A DNA stretch of 64,000 bases, from assembly GCA_964517795.1 (NCBI GenBank), contig CAZFDE010000003.1, positions 34,411 through 98,410 of the forward strand, given 5' to 3'. The notes under the pieces were generated by a model. That model saw only the letters and a list, made by a program, of their open reading frames with translations. It was not told the origin of the DNA and made no database searches. The first letter of the stretch is position 1. Each line of letters opens with the position of its first letter. This document shows positions 19,001 through 26,435 of the stretch, one piece after another. The translations under genes and the position numbers were made by a program. This DNA is from CAZFDE01 sp964517795. Lineage in GTDB: Bacteria > Planctomycetota > Phycisphaerae > Sedimentisphaerales > Anaerobacaceae.

Positions 19001-19066
19001 CGGGTTGCTTTTCACGGTACGTTGAGCCCCTCTAAATGGGTTTTCCGGGTCAAACTTGTCTGACAT
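16019..19066 (-). CDS. nrdJ: Adenosylcobalamin-dependent (class II) ribonucleotide reductase
   Basis: The 1015 aa enzyme reduces ribonucleotides using a cobalamin-generated thiyl radical. Landmarks are the Cys of NPCSEYMF near residue 395, the active-site region APTGTIGFMMDCDTTGIEPD near 580, and a C-terminal zinc-ribbon tail CDICG...CYKCFNCGNSMGCS (about 985-1014). A Lys/Thr-rich linker separates core and tail and includes a run of nine G (16242-16250) encoding Ala-Gly-Gly-Gly. No class I or III reductase is in the window. A NrdR box lies 29 bp upstream of the start, and no B12 riboswitch is seen there. Confidence 0.96.
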   Translation of the reverse strand: MSDKFDPENPFRGAQRTVKSNPKDTNSGLHVDAFFSTPGTHPFEQIEWETRSAKINSDTGESIFEQNNLEVPASWSQLATKVVSSKYFYGDIETGQREHSAKQLVHRVCRAIADRGAADGYFATSDDADTFYNELTWLCINQYGSFNSPVWFNVGLYDVYGVAGSKHNFHWDAKTQQAAPCQNSYEYPQASACFIQSVDDSMDDIMRLAASEAMLFKHGSGTGTDLSTLRSSKEKLSGGGKPSGPLSFMRVYDQIAAVIKSGGKTRRAAKMQSLMVTHPDIKEFITCKTEEENKARTLIEAGYTGEYNQEAYNSVMFQNSNLSVRVTDEFMQAVEKDDRWSTFSVTTGEKCEDHSARELMQLISEGTRVCGDPGVQYHSTINRWHTCPHSGPINASNPCSEYMFINDSACNLASLNLMKFRKEDGAFDIEGFKKAIRLFIIAQEILVDNGSYPEPSITINSHKFRPLGLGYANLGSLLMSLALPYDSDQARAMGAAITAILTGTAYTVSSELAAIKGTFDEYGKNAESMLKVINMHRRNAYDIPESHCSNELRNAAKDAWDEAFDAGSKTGFRNAQATVLAPTGTIGFMMDCDTTGIEPDIALVKYKLLAGGGMLKLVNRGVPMALEKLGYNIEDIKEICDYIDQNETIEGAPKLNEDHLPIFDCAFKAKNGKRSIHYMAHLKMMAAVQPFISGAISKTINMPHETTAEEIAEAYLQGWKLGLKAVAIYRDGSKLLQPVSTKKHKQTKAKTTEAAVAAKPFRRRLPDTRQSLTHKFSVAGHEGYLTVGLYEDGQPGELFITMAKEGSTVGGLMDVIGTCTSMALQYGVPLITLVDKFRHARFEPAGMTSNKDIPFAKSIIDYIFCWLGCQFIPGYAEKNTPNRQAATPPKENKNNTTAKQLVEKTKQLAEKIEQVKTDTKSRLEKMAKKQVPPKLEDSAGGGPKNRLADRIRTLTAVKVSSEDDGQTQAKTMQTFNAQFEHFQDDAPACDICGSITVRNGTCYKCFNCGNSMGCS

Positions 19067-19094
19067 ATTTCGCCTCCCTGCGAACGTAAAAATA

Positions 19095-19110
19095 CCACAA
19101 TATATAGTGT
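19095..19110 (-). promoter_or_regulatory. NrdR box upstream of nrdJ
   Basis: CCACAATATATAGTGT matches the NrdR operator consensus (acaCwAtATaTwGtgt) at nearly every position. It sits 29-44 bp upstream of the nrdJ start. A second, weaker element (CAATATATTA, 19156-19165) lies farther upstream but not at canonical spacing. NrdR is a zinc/ATP-cone repressor of ribonucleotide reductase genes. Confidence 0.7.
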
Positions 19111-19279
19111 TTCCGTTGGATTTAAGACAAGATGTTGTTGTCTTCTACCACTATTCAATATATTAGATTTCTGTTAGCCTGCAAAGTTAATTTTTCTAAA
19201 AAAACGAATTTTTTTAAAAAATTTTGTTAGTGCTTGTTATTTCAGAATATACGAAAGGTATTTTTTTTACGATTCGATT

Positions 19280-19918
19280 TTAAAGACCGGTTGCTTTCAA
19301 CCATTGTTGTGAAATCCAGCAGTGCGCCCACGGATAAGGATGGACCATATCGTTGGCCCATCGAGAAGAAGGAACCTGGCGGATCAGATCGTCGATCTTG
19401 TCCTGAAGCCCGACCAACAGCGCGTTATATTGATCGGCGAGTTTACGAACAACATCAATATACCGGCGAACAGTCAGGTAAAATTCGTCTGTCTTGTCCC
19501 CACAGAATAAAAACGGCTCCATCATAATGATCTGTGGATGAAATTTACGGCGGACCTGTGATAATAATCCATCGTAAGTCTGTTCATATTCGTCGATCAT
19601 AACCGCACCGTCACCGCCCGAATCGAACTGACGCCAGACATCGTTGATCCCGATCATAATGCTCAGGATGCTCGGCTCGAGCATCAAACAGTCCTTTTCC
19701 CAGCGTTCGTCGAGGTCGCGCGTGGTATTACCGCTGATGCCGCGGTTAATGATCGCCAGATTTTTGGTCGGGTACTTCGCCAGCAGGGCGTTTGCGGTGA
19801 AATTCACATACCCGTTTCCGAACGGTTCATAAACCGGCTCCAGCCGCCCGGCGTCGGTGATACTGTCACCGATGAATAAAATACGCTCCTCGTGTCCCAG
19901 TTGTATTGTGTCTGCCAT
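19280..19918 (-). CDS. SGNH/GDSL-family hydrolase
   Basis: The 212 aa protein has all four SGNH blocks: FIGDSITD with nucleophile Ser19, the oxyanion Gly/Asn in GISGNTTRD (Asn64), GINDVW near 90, and Asp190-x-x-His193 in NDMVHP. No signal peptide is visible, so it appears cytoplasmic. Relatives are esterases or carbohydrate acetylesterases, and the substrate is not evident. It is divergent from uvrC. Confidence 0.88.
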   Translation of the reverse strand: MADTIQLGHEERILFIGDSITDAGRLEPVYEPFGNGYVNFTANALLAKYPTKNLAIINRGISGNTTRDLDERWEKDCLMLEPSILSIMIGINDVWRQFDSGGDGAVMIDEYEQTYDGLLSQVRRKFHPQIIMMEPFLFCGDKTDEFYLTVRRYIDVVRKLADQYNALLVGLQDKIDDLIRQVPSSRWANDMVHPYPWAHCWISQQWLKATGL

Positions 19919-20025
19919 GAAAACCCCTTTCTAAAACGGTCAATTTTATGAAAGCGAGGCTGCTTTGCAATACTTTTAGCGAAATTGAGCTTTGAAATGC
20001 GCAACAAAATACATAAAATAGAATT

Positions 20026-21366
20026 ATGCTCGAAAATGACAAACAAGCCGATATCGAGGCGCTGCGAGAACATATTCGCACTTTTCCGACCGGTCCGGGG
20101 CTGTACTTTATGAAAGATGCCCATGACCGGGTGCTCTATATCGGCAAGGCCAAGAACCTGCGCAGCCGGGCGGGCAGCTATTTCCAGGAAAGTACGGATA
20201 TCCAGGCCTCCCGCGGGCCGAAAATCGCCGAAATGCTGCGGCAGGTGCACACGGTCGATTATCTTGAGACCGAAACCGAGGTTGATGCGATCCTCAAAGA
20301 GGCCCGACTGATCAAGGACATCCGCCCGCCGTACAATACCACCCTGATCGACGATAAAAGCTTTCCCTATCTGCAGATAACCACCGGCGAGGATTTTCCG
20401 GGCGTCTATCTGACCCGCCAGCCGCGGCAAAAGGGTGTGCGGCTGTTCGGCCCGTTCGCGAATCCCAAGGACCTGCGTCAAACCATGGTCCTGCTTCAGA
20501 AGATCTTCCGCTTTCGCACATGCCGGCTGGAGATCCGCGAGGATGACGCTAAACGCCGATTTTTCCGCCCGTGCATCCTCTATAATATCAATCAGTGCAC
20601 CGCACCTTGCGGTGACCGTATTACCAAGGAAGATTATCGTGCGATTATTCGGGATCTGATGAAATTTCTGCGGTCCAAACGCTCGACGGTCCTGCGCGAG
20701 CTGAAAAAGAAAATGGACGAGGCCGCCGAGAAAATGCAGTACGAGCAGGCGGCCATGTATCGCGACCGCATGCGGCTAATCGAGCGGCTTGACCGCCGCG
20801 GGACACCCGATGCGAATGTCCAGCCCGAAGTGTTTGCAGCCGATCCCGCAGAGGCCCTTGAAAAACTGCAGAAACTGCTCAATGTACCCGAGCCGATCCG
20901 GATCATCGAAGGGATCGATATCGCCCATATCGCCGGCGCCGAAGCCGTCGGGGCGCTGGTCAAGTTCATTGACGGCCGTCCCTTCAAGGACGGATACCGC
21001 CGCTTCCGGATCAAAACCGTCGAGGGCATCGACGATTATGCTATGATCGCCGAGGTCGTGCGGCGGCGGTACAAATATGCCCTGGCTGGTGAGGAGCTCT
21101 GGCCCGATGTGGTCTTGATCGACGGCGGGCTGGGCCAACTTCATGCGGCCGAGCAGGCACTCAAAGAACTTGGCGCACCGCCGATCAAAATCCTGGCGCT
21201 GGCTAAAAGAGAAGAAGAATTGTATTCGCTGACAGGTAGCGAGCCGGTGAAGCTGGCCCGAACCAATCCGGCCCTGAAATTATTGCAGTATGTCCGCGAC
21301 GAGGCCCACCGATTCGCTCAGCATTACCACCACCTCCTGCGAAGTAAAAAAATCCCAAAAACGTAA
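20026..21366 (+). CDS. uvrC: UvrC-type excinuclease subunit lacking the C-terminal HhH domain
   Basis: The 446 aa protein shows the GIY-YIG nuclease domain (PGLYFMKDAHDRVLYIGKAK, residues 24-43), the Cys cluster ACILYNINQCTAPC-type motif (PCILYNINQCTAPCGDRI), a UVR coiled-coil motif (MQYEQAAMYRDRM) and the RNase H-fold second nuclease (GIDIAHIAG, LIDGGLGQLHAAEQAL, RDEAHRFAQHYHHLLR). It stops after LRSKKIPKT, just where the tandem helix-hairpin-helix DNA-binding domain begins in typical ~600 aa UvrC. No continuation is found in any frame downstream. It should make the dual incision in nucleotide excision repair, but DNA binding by the missing domain must be replaced or dispensable. Confidence 0.9.
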   Translation: MLENDKQADIEALREHIRTFPTGPGLYFMKDAHDRVLYIGKAKNLRSRAGSYFQESTDIQASRGPKIAEMLRQVHTVDYLETETEVDAILKEARLIKDIRPPYNTTLIDDKSFPYLQITTGEDFPGVYLTRQPRQKGVRLFGPFANPKDLRQTMVLLQKIFRFRTCRLEIREDDAKRRFFRPCILYNINQCTAPCGDRITKEDYRAIIRDLMKFLRSKRSTVLRELKKKMDEAAEKMQYEQAAMYRDRMRLIERLDRRGTPDANVQPEVFAADPAEALEKLQKLLNVPEPIRIIEGIDIAHIAGAEAVGALVKFIDGRPFKDGYRRFRIKTVEGIDDYAMIAEVVRRRYKYALAGEELWPDVVLIDGGLGQLHAAEQALKELGAPPIKILALAKREEELYSLTGSEPVKLARTNPALKLLQYVRDEAHRFAQHYHHLLRSKKIPKT

Positions 21367-21409
21367 ATCATTGCTAAAGAAAGCGCTTTGGGATGCTTCG
21401 AAATTTGAG

Positions 21410-22207
21410 TTAGCGCAGGTCATAGGGCGAGTTGTCAAGTTTGTCGAACCAGCCGAGCAGCATCTCGCTGCAGGAAACACCATAGGCATTGATGTGGTCG
21501 ATCGTAAGCATTTCTTCGCTGGTAATATGCCCGTCCACCCAGCCGATATTTGCACGGCCGCGATGGCGAAAATGAATCGACGGCGACGCCAGCCCCCAGC
21601 TCTTGACGACCCTGCCGTTCGTCAGAAAGTAAGGCGTTTGAATAAATGAGTATTCCAGGTAGTATGGCCCGTCGGTATCGGTCTTGGCCATAGCGGTATC
21701 GGCAAACATAACGGTATTGGCCGGCCGGCCGACTTCGGTATCACGCGTCGTCATGCGGCAATTGGCAGACGTATTGCCCTGCCAGGTTCGCGAACCAATA
21801 TACGTCCGATTATACCCGAAGCCGCCGCAGCCGTCCTCGAAATTGTAATCCCACGGATCGCCTTTTCGAAAATTGACTTTCGCGGGACATTCTTTGAGCT
21901 GACCGTCTCCGAGATAACTCACCAGCGGACTTCGCCTCAGATCGAACGGTTCGTCTTTGTTGTCGCGCTGCCCGTGCCAGCGTTTAAGATTCGAATTCAT
22001 GATATCGGCCGCGGCCGGGACATATCGGCCGTGATGTTCGGTTGCATAACCGGCATTGGCCAGGATCAATTGACGCAGGTTCGAACTGCAGAACACGCCG
22101 CGGGCCTGCGAACGGGCCGCACTAAGGACCGGCACCAGTACCCCCATCAGCAATGCGATAATTGCAATCACGACTAATAGTTCGATCAATGTAAATGCCT
22201 TTTTCAT
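21410..22207 (-). CDS. Prepilin-like protein with H-X9-DG C-terminal motif
   Basis: The 265 aa protein begins with a type IV prepilin leader, MKKAFTLIELLVVIAIIALL, cleaved before Phe with Glu+5. The C-terminal part has HFRHRGRANIGWVDGH, the H-X9-DG pattern of the expanded planctomycete DUF1559-like prepilin group, plus several Cys that could form disulfides. It is probably processed by a prepilin peptidase and anchored in the membrane or assembled in a type II secretion pseudopilus. It is the third gene of the cobalamin-riboswitch operon, 12 bp after the gene upstream. Convergent with uvrC. Confidence 0.85.
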   Translation of the reverse strand: MKKAFTLIELLVVIAIIALLMGVLVPVLSAARSQARGVFCSSNLRQLILANAGYATEHHGRYVPAAADIMNSNLKRWHGQRDNKDEPFDLRRSPLVSYLGDGQLKECPAKVNFRKGDPWDYNFEDGCGGFGYNRTYIGSRTWQGNTSANCRMTTRDTEVGRPANTVMFADTAMAKTDTDGPYYLEYSFIQTPYFLTNGRVVKSWGLASPSIHFRHRGRANIGWVDGHITSEEMLTIDHINAYGVSCSEMLLGWFDKLDNSPYDLR

Positions 22208-22219
22208 TTTGATTATCCT

Positions 22220-23197
22220 TTACGGGCTATGCCAGTCTTCTGTGGTTAACCATTGATACGAAAATTCTTCTAAATCGAAAATATCAATATACCCGTCGTT
22301 TGGCTCGGCGATATCGTATTTCGCCTGATATGCCGGCTGCCAATATGCACTGCCGTAAGCATTGGCGAACCTGGCATAATCGAGCATATCAACGTGAGCA
22401 TCGCCGTTAAAATCCCCCGACGCCGTTTTCGGATGGATCACACCGACTGCATCGAGATCGAAACCGCCTTTTTCGAACGGTGTCGCCCACGGGTCATTGA
22501 TGATCTTGCCCCAACTATCGTAGCTTGCATACGCGTTTTGGATTGAGCCAACCACATCGATCACCCGAACATGGGTAATCCGGCTGACATCCAGCAGCTC
22601 ATTGACATCCGCCAATTCATTGAGATTGAACGGCGTACCGTAACCCTGGCGGTATTTGCCGGCCAGACCGTTGATATCGGTCGTATCCAGTGTGTCCCAC
22701 GTGCCGACCTGGGTATCACTCGGCGTAAGCGAATTGCACTCGAAACGATAGAAGTTGCTGCCGTCGCTGCTGACCTCGACAAATGCCAGTTCAAGAAAAT
22801 AGTCGTCGAAGGCATTTTCAAAAACTGCAAAATCGTACCCCGGCCCGTCAACGATCGGCAATTCGAATTCAAGCGTCACACTGCCGCCGTCACCGAGGCT
22901 GGCAACATCCCAAAACGTACCCTCGGCCGGGCCGACGACGTTCACTTCGCCGCCGTAAGAAGCATATCCCAGTTCCGGCTGGCTGATATCAGCATATCCG
23001 CGGTCAAACGTTGCCGTGATGGCCCATGCCGCAATATTCGGGTCATCTTTAGAAACGGCTGTGGAATTGGGCTCGCCTGCGCGTGGCGCGAACGGTCCGC
23101 CCACGGCGACAGCCGCCACTAAAACAATCAAAGCCAGAATGAAAATAATCTGTCCGATCGACATCATTGTTATCGTTATGGCCAGTCCTATTGTCAT
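22220..23197 (-). CDS. Surface protein with GFDLDAVGV-type domain and dockerin-like C-terminus
   Basis: The 325 aa protein has a hydrophobic N-terminus (residues 12-32) that exports or anchors it. The central beta-rich domain contains YDFAVFENAFDDYFLELA, VEVSSDG and GGFDLDAVGVI, a pattern seen in other bacterial surface proteins. The C-terminus (GDFNGDAHVDMLDYARFA, then NDGYIDIFDLEEFSYQW) has two Ca2+-binding dockerin-type repeats, so it may dock onto a scaffold or the cell wall. It lies between the DUF4465 gene and the prepilin gene under the same riboswitch. A role in binding or holding a corrinoid is inferred from context only. Starts at codon 1 or 11/12 are possible. Confidence 0.75.
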   Translation of the reverse strand: MTIGLAITITMMSIGQIIFILALIVLVAAVAVGGPFAPRAGEPNSTAVSKDDPNIAAWAITATFDRGYADISQPELGYASYGGEVNVVGPAEGTFWDVASLGDGGSVTLEFELPIVDGPGYDFAVFENAFDDYFLELAFVEVSSDGSNFYRFECNSLTPSDTQVGTWDTLDTTDINGLAGKYRQGYGTPFNLNELADVNELLDVSRITHVRVIDVVGSIQNAYASYDSWGKIINDPWATPFEKGGFDLDAVGVIHPKTASGDFNGDAHVDMLDYARFANAYGSAYWQPAYQAKYDIAEPNDGYIDIFDLEEFSYQWLTTEDWHSP

Positions 23198-23206
23198 TTT
23201 TAATAC

Positions 23207-23232
23207 CGGGCGGGACCCGCACAGGCCCCGCC
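23207..23232 (-). other. GC-rich hairpin in the DUF4465-dockerin gene gap
   Basis: CGGGCGGG (23207-23214) pairs perfectly with CCCGCCCG (23225-23232) around a 10 nt loop, 10 bp upstream of the next start. There is no T run, so an RNA-stability or translation-control hairpin is more likely than a terminator. Confidence 0.5.
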
Positions 23233-23254
23233 CGCTTGTTGAGATGAAAGCGTC

Positions 23255-24037
23255 TTACGGTTTTCGTTTCCTCAAAAACCACCCTCCCCCGAAGCACAGT
23301 AACATGAATGTTGCCGGTTCGGGTACATTGTCCATGGCAAAATAGCCCGGCGTATTCATCCCATACATCGCATCGGTGTCACTGGAGGTCAGCTTAAATT
23401 CCAGCGACTTGACCGCCTGCAGACCCGACAGATCCAGCGCGGTCCATTCGTCGATGATGAAATCGTCATTGGGATCCTCGAATCGAAAATCGGCCAGATA
23501 CAGCTCGGCCGTTCCGGTAACGCCGCCCTGATCGTCTTTGCCGGTGATCGTCAGCAAGAACCAGTCCGGGTCGGTCCCGTCGGCACCGCCGAACTTCTTG
23601 GCACTGAAGTAACCGTTTTCCATTGCCAGATACGCATAGGTGGTGTTCGTGAAATAGACTTCGCCCAAAACCTGCGGCGTATCCAATGTAACGGCGGGTA
23701 CCGTTCCGTAATACGATGCCGTCGGGTCGAAGCCCACCCCGTAGATCCCGCCTCCTCCGAAGCCGGTTCCGGTAATTGCACTATACTGATTGGTCCAGTC
23801 CAGTGTCGTGGTGTCATAGACCTTCGAATAGGCCCAGCCGTTCCACGATGCGTAGGTGCTGTTATAGTCGTTCGTGTAATAGGCCCCGCCGGAATTGAAT
23901 CCGCCCGAGCCGTCCGAACCGTTCCAGTATTGACTTGTTGACAAGGTTAAATCCTCAAAACTGCCAAATTCTGCAAAACTACTGCTTGTGATCGCGACAA
24001 CCGCGATCACGCCAAGAATCACTCTCCTCAAGTTCAT
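23255..24037 (-). CDS. DUF4465 (BtuH-like) protein with PEP-CTERM anchor
   Basis: The 260 aa secreted protein has a signal peptide (1-22, cut after SSSFA), a DUF4465 domain (YWNGSDGSGGFNSGGAYYTNDY, ASWNGWAYSKVYDTTT, QYSAITGTG, FYFTN-like YFTNTTYAYLAM) and a PEP-CTERM tail (VPEPATFMLL, a hydrophobic segment, then RKRKP). To my recollection DUF4465 is the domain of the Bacteroides BtuH surface B12-binding lipoproteins. Here the lipid anchor is replaced by PEP-CTERM sorting. It is the first gene after a cobalamin riboswitch, which supports a corrinoid-binding role. Ligand binding itself is not demonstrable from sequence. Confidence 0.82.
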   Translation of the reverse strand: MNLRRVILGVIAVVAITSSSFAEFGSFEDLTLSTSQYWNGSDGSGGFNSGGAYYTNDYNSTYASWNGWAYSKVYDTTTLDWTNQYSAITGTGFGGGGIYGVGFDPTASYYGTVPAVTLDTPQVLGEVYFTNTTYAYLAMENGYFSAKKFGGADGTDPDWFLLTITGKDDQGGVTGTAELYLADFRFEDPNDDFIIDEWTALDLSGLQAVKSLEFKLTSSDTDAMYGMNTPGYFAMDNVPEPATFMLLCFGGGWFLRKRKP

Positions 24038-24163
24038 CTCTTCTCCTCGTTACATTAAAATTTCAATTCATTGTTAAAGAACGATACTGAATTACTTCGA
24101 CTGCTTCATTTTTTTGTTTTTTGCTGTCTCCTTTCTTTTGGCCTGTTCGCGAGGCTTATGAGT

Positions 24164-24205
24164 AAATAAAAAAACCGCCGCTCCCACAACTGGAAACGCC
24201 GGTTT
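24164..24205 (-). terminator. Intrinsic terminator: riboswitch expression platform
   Basis: On the (-) strand, a stem (24205-24197 with 24180-24172, six pairs plus two after a mismatch) is followed by seven T. It sits between the cobalamin aptamer and the DUF4465 gene, as expected for B12-induced premature termination. A possible competing hairpin, GACACCT/AGGTGTC (24220-24226 with 24247-24253), lies in between. Confidence 0.65.
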
Positions 24206-24296
24206 AATGTCTTTTATCGGACACCTGCCGGTCAGACGGACCCCTGAGGTGTCTTTGGTTTGCTCCAGTCGCGAGAACACACAACAACAATCCACT

Positions 24297-24512
24297 ACAG
24301 GCAGGTTTTCTGACTTGCATCTTACCGTAAGGCCCCTTCCCATTTATACAGCCCCTTTTGAGGACCCGTCATAAACAGTGGGCATTATCCGTCTTACGGA
24401 TTTCCGACTTGCTGTCGGATCAGACGCTCACAGCGGCGCGACCGTTCCGGAATTTCACCGGATTCCCATTTTGCTATCCCCGGAAAAAACAACTTTCCGA
24501 AGACCTATAGCA
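24297..24512 (-). promoter_or_regulatory. Cobalamin riboswitch (AdoCbl/B12 aptamer)
   Basis: On the (-) strand the B12 box and core are visible: GGGAATCCGGTGAAATTCC near 24470, CGCCGCTGTGAGCG, TGCCCACTG, GGGAAGG, and the 3' end GCAAGTCAGAAAACCTGCC near 24300-24318. The element is Rfam RF00174-like. It lies about 260 bp upstream of the DUF4465 start. A terminator hairpin follows it, so B12 should lower expression of the three-gene surface operon. Confidence 0.9.
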
Positions 24513-24595
24513 TGATACACTTATCAAAGAACACACGTAATATTAAAACGCGGGCCGAGCGAATGCAACTAAAATCTTCGAAAAATTTTCGCCGG

Positions 24596-25264
24596 CTACA
24601 AAACAGCGTACGCCACAATAGCGGAAATGACCAGTACAACCGTGCTTGCGGCCGCTAACGCGGTCCAGAAAAATTTTTTATTTTGCCTAGCGATCATTTC
24701 CTGCATCTGCTGTTGGGTTGTTAAGAGTGTACGGTTGAGCTGCAGGATGCCGTCGGCCTGCGTGGCCGTATCTTTGACCAGCGATTCAACCCCTTCGTTG
24801 AGTCGAGTAACCTGATGAGCGGTTTTTGTTGTATTTTCAAGGTTGGCCGTCATTGCGGTGCCGATATTCTCGAGCGTCTGATTCTGCTGTGTGGACTGCT
24901 GGGCGATCGTGCCCACCGAATCGAAAAACGCGTCGGCCTTGCCGGCGTTTTCTTTAAGCTGATTCAAAAGCTGCTGCTGCTGGGTGAGCTGCTCGTCGAG
25001 ATGGTGATTGATGCCCTCAAGATGGTCGATCAGCCGTTCGAAGCCGTCCTGGAATTTCTCTAATGGTGTCTGCTCGACCGGTTCGGCACAGGTCAGCACC
25101 TGATGATCGCTGCTGTAATCGACATGAAAAGCCTCGTCGTCTGCGCGGCTGTTGAAATCGAGCATGCCATCGCGGTCGAGCGTGGCCGTGCCCCCGCGGC
25201 CGGAAAAAGACGTATTGCCGCGAAACCAGTTCTTCGCACGGATACTGAATTCTTTGATTGTCAT
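24596..25264 (-). CDS. Coiled-coil protein with C-terminal membrane anchor, unknown function
   Basis: The protein (222 aa from ATG 25264) has a basic N-terminus MTIKEFSIRAKNWF, an acidic Asp-rich middle, a long Gln/Glu-rich coiled coil (about residues 75-190, with QTLENIGTAMTANLENTT) and a single C-terminal transmembrane helix (ALAAASTVVLVISAIVAYAVL). The arrangement is tail-anchored, as in membrane-linked sensors or cell-envelope tethers, but no family is recognised. ATG 25264 is preceded by GAGGAT. An upstream in-frame ATG (25405) would add 47 residues without an obvious RBS. Real gene is supported by length and codon pattern. Confidence 0.65.
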   Translation of the reverse strand: MTIKEFSIRAKNWFRGNTSFSGRGGTATLDRDGMLDFNSRADDEAFHVDYSSDHQVLTCAEPVEQTPLEKFQDGFERLIDHLEGINHHLDEQLTQQQQLLNQLKENAGKADAFFDSVGTIAQQSTQQNQTLENIGTAMTANLENTTKTAHQVTRLNEGVESLVKDTATQADGILQLNRTLLTTQQQMQEMIARQNKKFFWTALAAASTVVLVISAIVAYAVL

Positions 25265-25442
25265 AACGCACATCCTCTTTCTAAATAGATTGCCATTGGC
25301 GCATATCGACCATACCCGCAACTTGCATTTAAAAAGTTTCTCAAGTGTTAATCTGGGGAAGATAGGAAGGTATTTGCTGTTGACCCATTCAATCCCAACC
25401 GTCAATTTTTATGGTTTTCGCATAGTCGCTTTGGGTGGTTAG

Positions 25443-25462
25443 CCCGAATATTTCATAAATTT
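25443..25462 (+). repeat. Left terminal inverted repeat of the IS1380-like element
   Basis: Begins CCCGAATATTTCA directly after the TTAG duplication at 25439-25442. It is inverted relative to 26392-26411. Confidence 0.8.
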
Positions 25463-25581
25463 CTGTGGAGGTTGTTTTTTTGCGTATATGCAGTAATTTT
25501 GGTTTAACGGATACCCAAACAGCAAGATATGCTCAAACAACCCCCTTACCCCCATTGAAACAAAACGGATTGTCACAGCAT

Positions 25582-26341
25582 TCAGGTAAAATCGAAGGAC
25601 GGATTTAACCGCGGTATGAGTCTGCAAATAAGTTTTGTAAGCAATTGATGATACGGATAGCTTGAACACATATGAAAAAATATTCGGCTGGACCGGTGCG
25701 CAACCCGCGCAGCAACTTTGAGCAGTTTTATCCTGATCGTGCCGACCTGGGCGCTGGCAAGTTCAGTATCTTTCAGATATTCTCTGCGCAGTGTTTCTAT
25801 CAACACATAAGCAGCCGCTGAGAGGAACACGCTGAACGGGTTGGCGTCAAACGCATGGCAACTGGTTCTATCGCTGAATAAATCAAGCGGCTGTTCCTTG
25901 ATACGATTTTCCATATCGCCGCGCTGACCGTATATAGCGTCATAGAGATGCTGTGGTTCGCCGGAAAGGTTGGTTACGATAAATCGCGTATTGGGCCCTT
26001 GCCCAAGATGCTCGGTCTTGATAACAACACGACGCTTTCTATCCCATGTACCGGCTGCATATTCAAATTCGCCGAAGATACGCTGTTTGTGTTCGTTGCC
26101 GAAGCATTTGGCGTATGCTGTGTTTGACATAGCCGGGATGTCGATTGTCAACGATGCAGTGTGCAAGCTGTTTTGTTAAGCCGATTTGTTTGTCAACTTC
26201 GCGTAAGGCCAGCAGACCGACATCAGAAGTAAGCTTTCCGCCATTGAAATCAGCAAGAATTTTTCTTCTTTTTACACTTGAAAATACCAGCTTCTTTGAG
26301 TTACCCTTTGCTGTGCGATGGGTTTTGTTTTTCTTTTTCAT
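25582..26341 (-). pseudogene. IS1380-family transposase, internally deleted
   Basis: The N-terminal fragment (26063-26341) reads ILADFNGGKLTSDVGLLALREVD and IGLTKQLAHCIVDNR, the IS1380 transposase start. The C-terminal fragment (25582-26166), in another frame, reads GEFEYAAGTWDRKRRVV, YGQRGDMENRIKEQ, LFSDRTSCHAFDANPF and AYVLIETLRR, the IS1380 catalytic C-terminus. About 170 central residues are missing and the join is frameshifted near 26100, so it cannot make an active transposase. Confidence 0.85.
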
Positions 26342-26391
26342 AAGTGCCTATATTATAGGTACTTAACCCATCGCGCAAGTCTTTTTTATAA

Positions 26392-26411
26392 ATTTTTGTG
26401 AAATATTCGGG
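26392..26411 (-). repeat. Right terminal inverted repeat of the IS1380-like element
   Basis: The reverse complement begins CCCGAATATTTCACAAA. It abuts the TTAG duplication at 26412-26415. Confidence 0.8.
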
Positions 26412-26435
26412 TTAGGGATTCGTTAAAGACGGCAG

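Larger units (their letters stand above)
25443..26411 (-). mobile_element. IS1380-family deletion derivative
   Basis: A 969 bp element has inverted ends: CCCGAATATTTCATAAATTT at 25443-25462 and its counterpart at 26392-26411, with the first 13 bases identical. Both sides carry TTAG (25439-25442 and 26412-26415), a 4 bp target duplication as expected for IS1380. A full IS1380 element is about 1.6-1.7 kb, so roughly 0.6-0.7 kb of the transposase gene is gone. It is non-autonomous unless supplied in trans. Confidence 0.8.

Noticed and set aside
24092..24343. Open frame of 83 codons on the (-) strand across the riboswitch region
   Set aside because: It lies over the riboswitch 3' end and terminator; codon use and composition are those of the RNA element.
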